Made by a program: the position numbers and the translations under genes. Of a stretch of 5,989 nt of DNA, positions 5,714 to 5,989 are shown in pieces. The stretch's first letter is position 1. Each line of letters begins with the position of its first letter. Source of the stretch: an uncultured Clostridia bacterium (GTDB lineage Bacteria > Bacillota > Clostridia > Oscillospirales > Acutalibacteraceae); contig CALWKP010000246.1 in assembly GCA_944381295.1 (NCBI GenBank), positions 1-5,989 on the forward strand, given 5' to 3'. The notes below the pieces were generated by a model that saw nothing but the letters and a program-made list of their open reading frames with translations, was not told the DNA's origin and did no database searches.

Positions 5714-5724
5714 CAAGATGATGG

Positions 5725-5976
5725 GGGACGCACCTGCGGGGACCGAGTCGCGCACGCGCTTTTCTCTGGGAGTAAGTCATTACTGCCGGGCGGCGGCCCA
5801 GGTGGATTCCTTTTGATAGCTGAGCCGCCCGTCCTGCTCACCGCAGGTGCCCCGGGAGCTAGTACTTTCTCTCGGGCGAGGGCGGGGTGATTTCCTACAC
5901 AGCGCTTTGCGCCCGGGATGCGCGCCCGAGGGCGCGCATGGATTCCGCAAAACGACCCGAAAGCGACTGTTTTTTT
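5725..5976 (+). ncRNA. Candidate structured non-coding RNA, family not recognised
   Basis: Several helices lie end to end. P1 is a perfect 10-bp stem, GCACCTGCGG 5730-5739 with CCGCAGGTGC 5841-5850; GGG 5725-5727 and CCC 5851-5853 can extend it past a two-base bulge. Inside P1, AGTAA 5771-5775 pairs with TTACT 5780-5784. CGGGCGGC 5787-5794 pairs with GCCGCCCG 5824-5831, or a shifted register pairs 5792-5801 with 5820-5829. Directly after P1, CCCGGGAG 5851-5858 pairs with CTCTCGGG 5869-5876; its one G-U pair would be A-C on the other strand, favouring the + strand. A compound stem and seven Ts close the element. The frames crossing it are short and unlike any family. It could instead be the operon 3' UTR or a leader for a gene beyond 5989. 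I checked for 6S, SRP, RNase P, tmRNA, T-box and common riboswitch signatures by eye and saw none. The 5' end is undetermined. Confidence 0.42.
5899..5976 (+). terminator. Compound intrinsic terminator
   Basis: ACAGCGCTTT (5899-5908) pairs with AAAGCG-A-CTGT (5960-5970) as ten base pairs with one bulged A (5966). Its 3' arm runs straight into seven T residues (5970-5976). Within it, CGGG 5914-5917 pairs with CCCG 5956-5959, and ATGCGCGCC 5918-5926 pairs with GGCGCGCAT 5931-5939 around a CGAG loop. The T-run lies on the + strand side only, which sets the direction. It would end either the structured RNA before it or dnaJ operon transcripts that read through. Confidence 0.55.
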
Positions 5977-5989
5977 GATCCCCCTGCCA

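Noticed and set aside
5574..5841. Overlapping - strand frames of 68 and 75 codons
   Set aside because: They run through inverted repeats and share no recognisable protein motif; overlapping short frames in GC-rich structured DNA are expected by chance.

Overview
The window carries a complete four-gene class I heat-shock operon, hrcA-grpE-dnaK-dnaJ, all on the + strand, followed by about 520 bases with no gene but dense predicted RNA/DNA secondary structure. The DnaK lacks the roughly 24-residue insertion found in the nucleotide-binding domain of proteobacterial DnaK. The operon is led by hrcA and controlled by a CIRCE operator, and Shine-Dalgarno sequences are strong and G-rich. Together these point to a Bacillota bacterium, most likely of class Clostridia. 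The moderately GC-rich coding sequence and the DnaJ C-terminal sequence would fit Oscillospirales, but that last step is inference.

Layout. Bases 1-472 are A- and purine-rich with no recognisable gene. A sigma-A-type promoter (TTGACA 473-478, 17-base spacer, extended -10 at 493-501) leads straight into a CIRCE operator (511-541). The genes are hrcA (564-1589, repressor), grpE (1657-2250, nucleotide exchange factor), dnaK (2389-4236, Hsp70) and dnaJ (4314-5471, Hsp40). Gaps of 67, 138 and 77 bases separate them. The first holds a hairpin overlapping the hrcA stop codon, and the last a 9-bp hairpin between dnaK and dnaJ. Both co-chaperone genes start with TTG, whereas hrcA and dnaK start with ATG. 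HrcA binds CIRCE and represses the operon, and DnaJ and GrpE drive the DnaK ATPase cycle.

Downstream region (5472-5989). There are two weak terminator-like sites after dnaJ, then a long imperfect inverted repeat (5593-5668) that folds better as - strand RNA, then a perfect 14-bp hairpin (5681-5713). After these comes a chain of helices (5730-5850, 5851-5876, 5899-5970) that abuts a seven-T run at 5970-5976. The last helices look like a structured + strand RNA, or an unusually elaborate operon 3' UTR, with its own intrinsic terminator. I do not recognise its family. It is the most interesting unexplained signal in the window. No tRNA, rRNA, CRISPR, insertion-sequence transposase or origin was seen.
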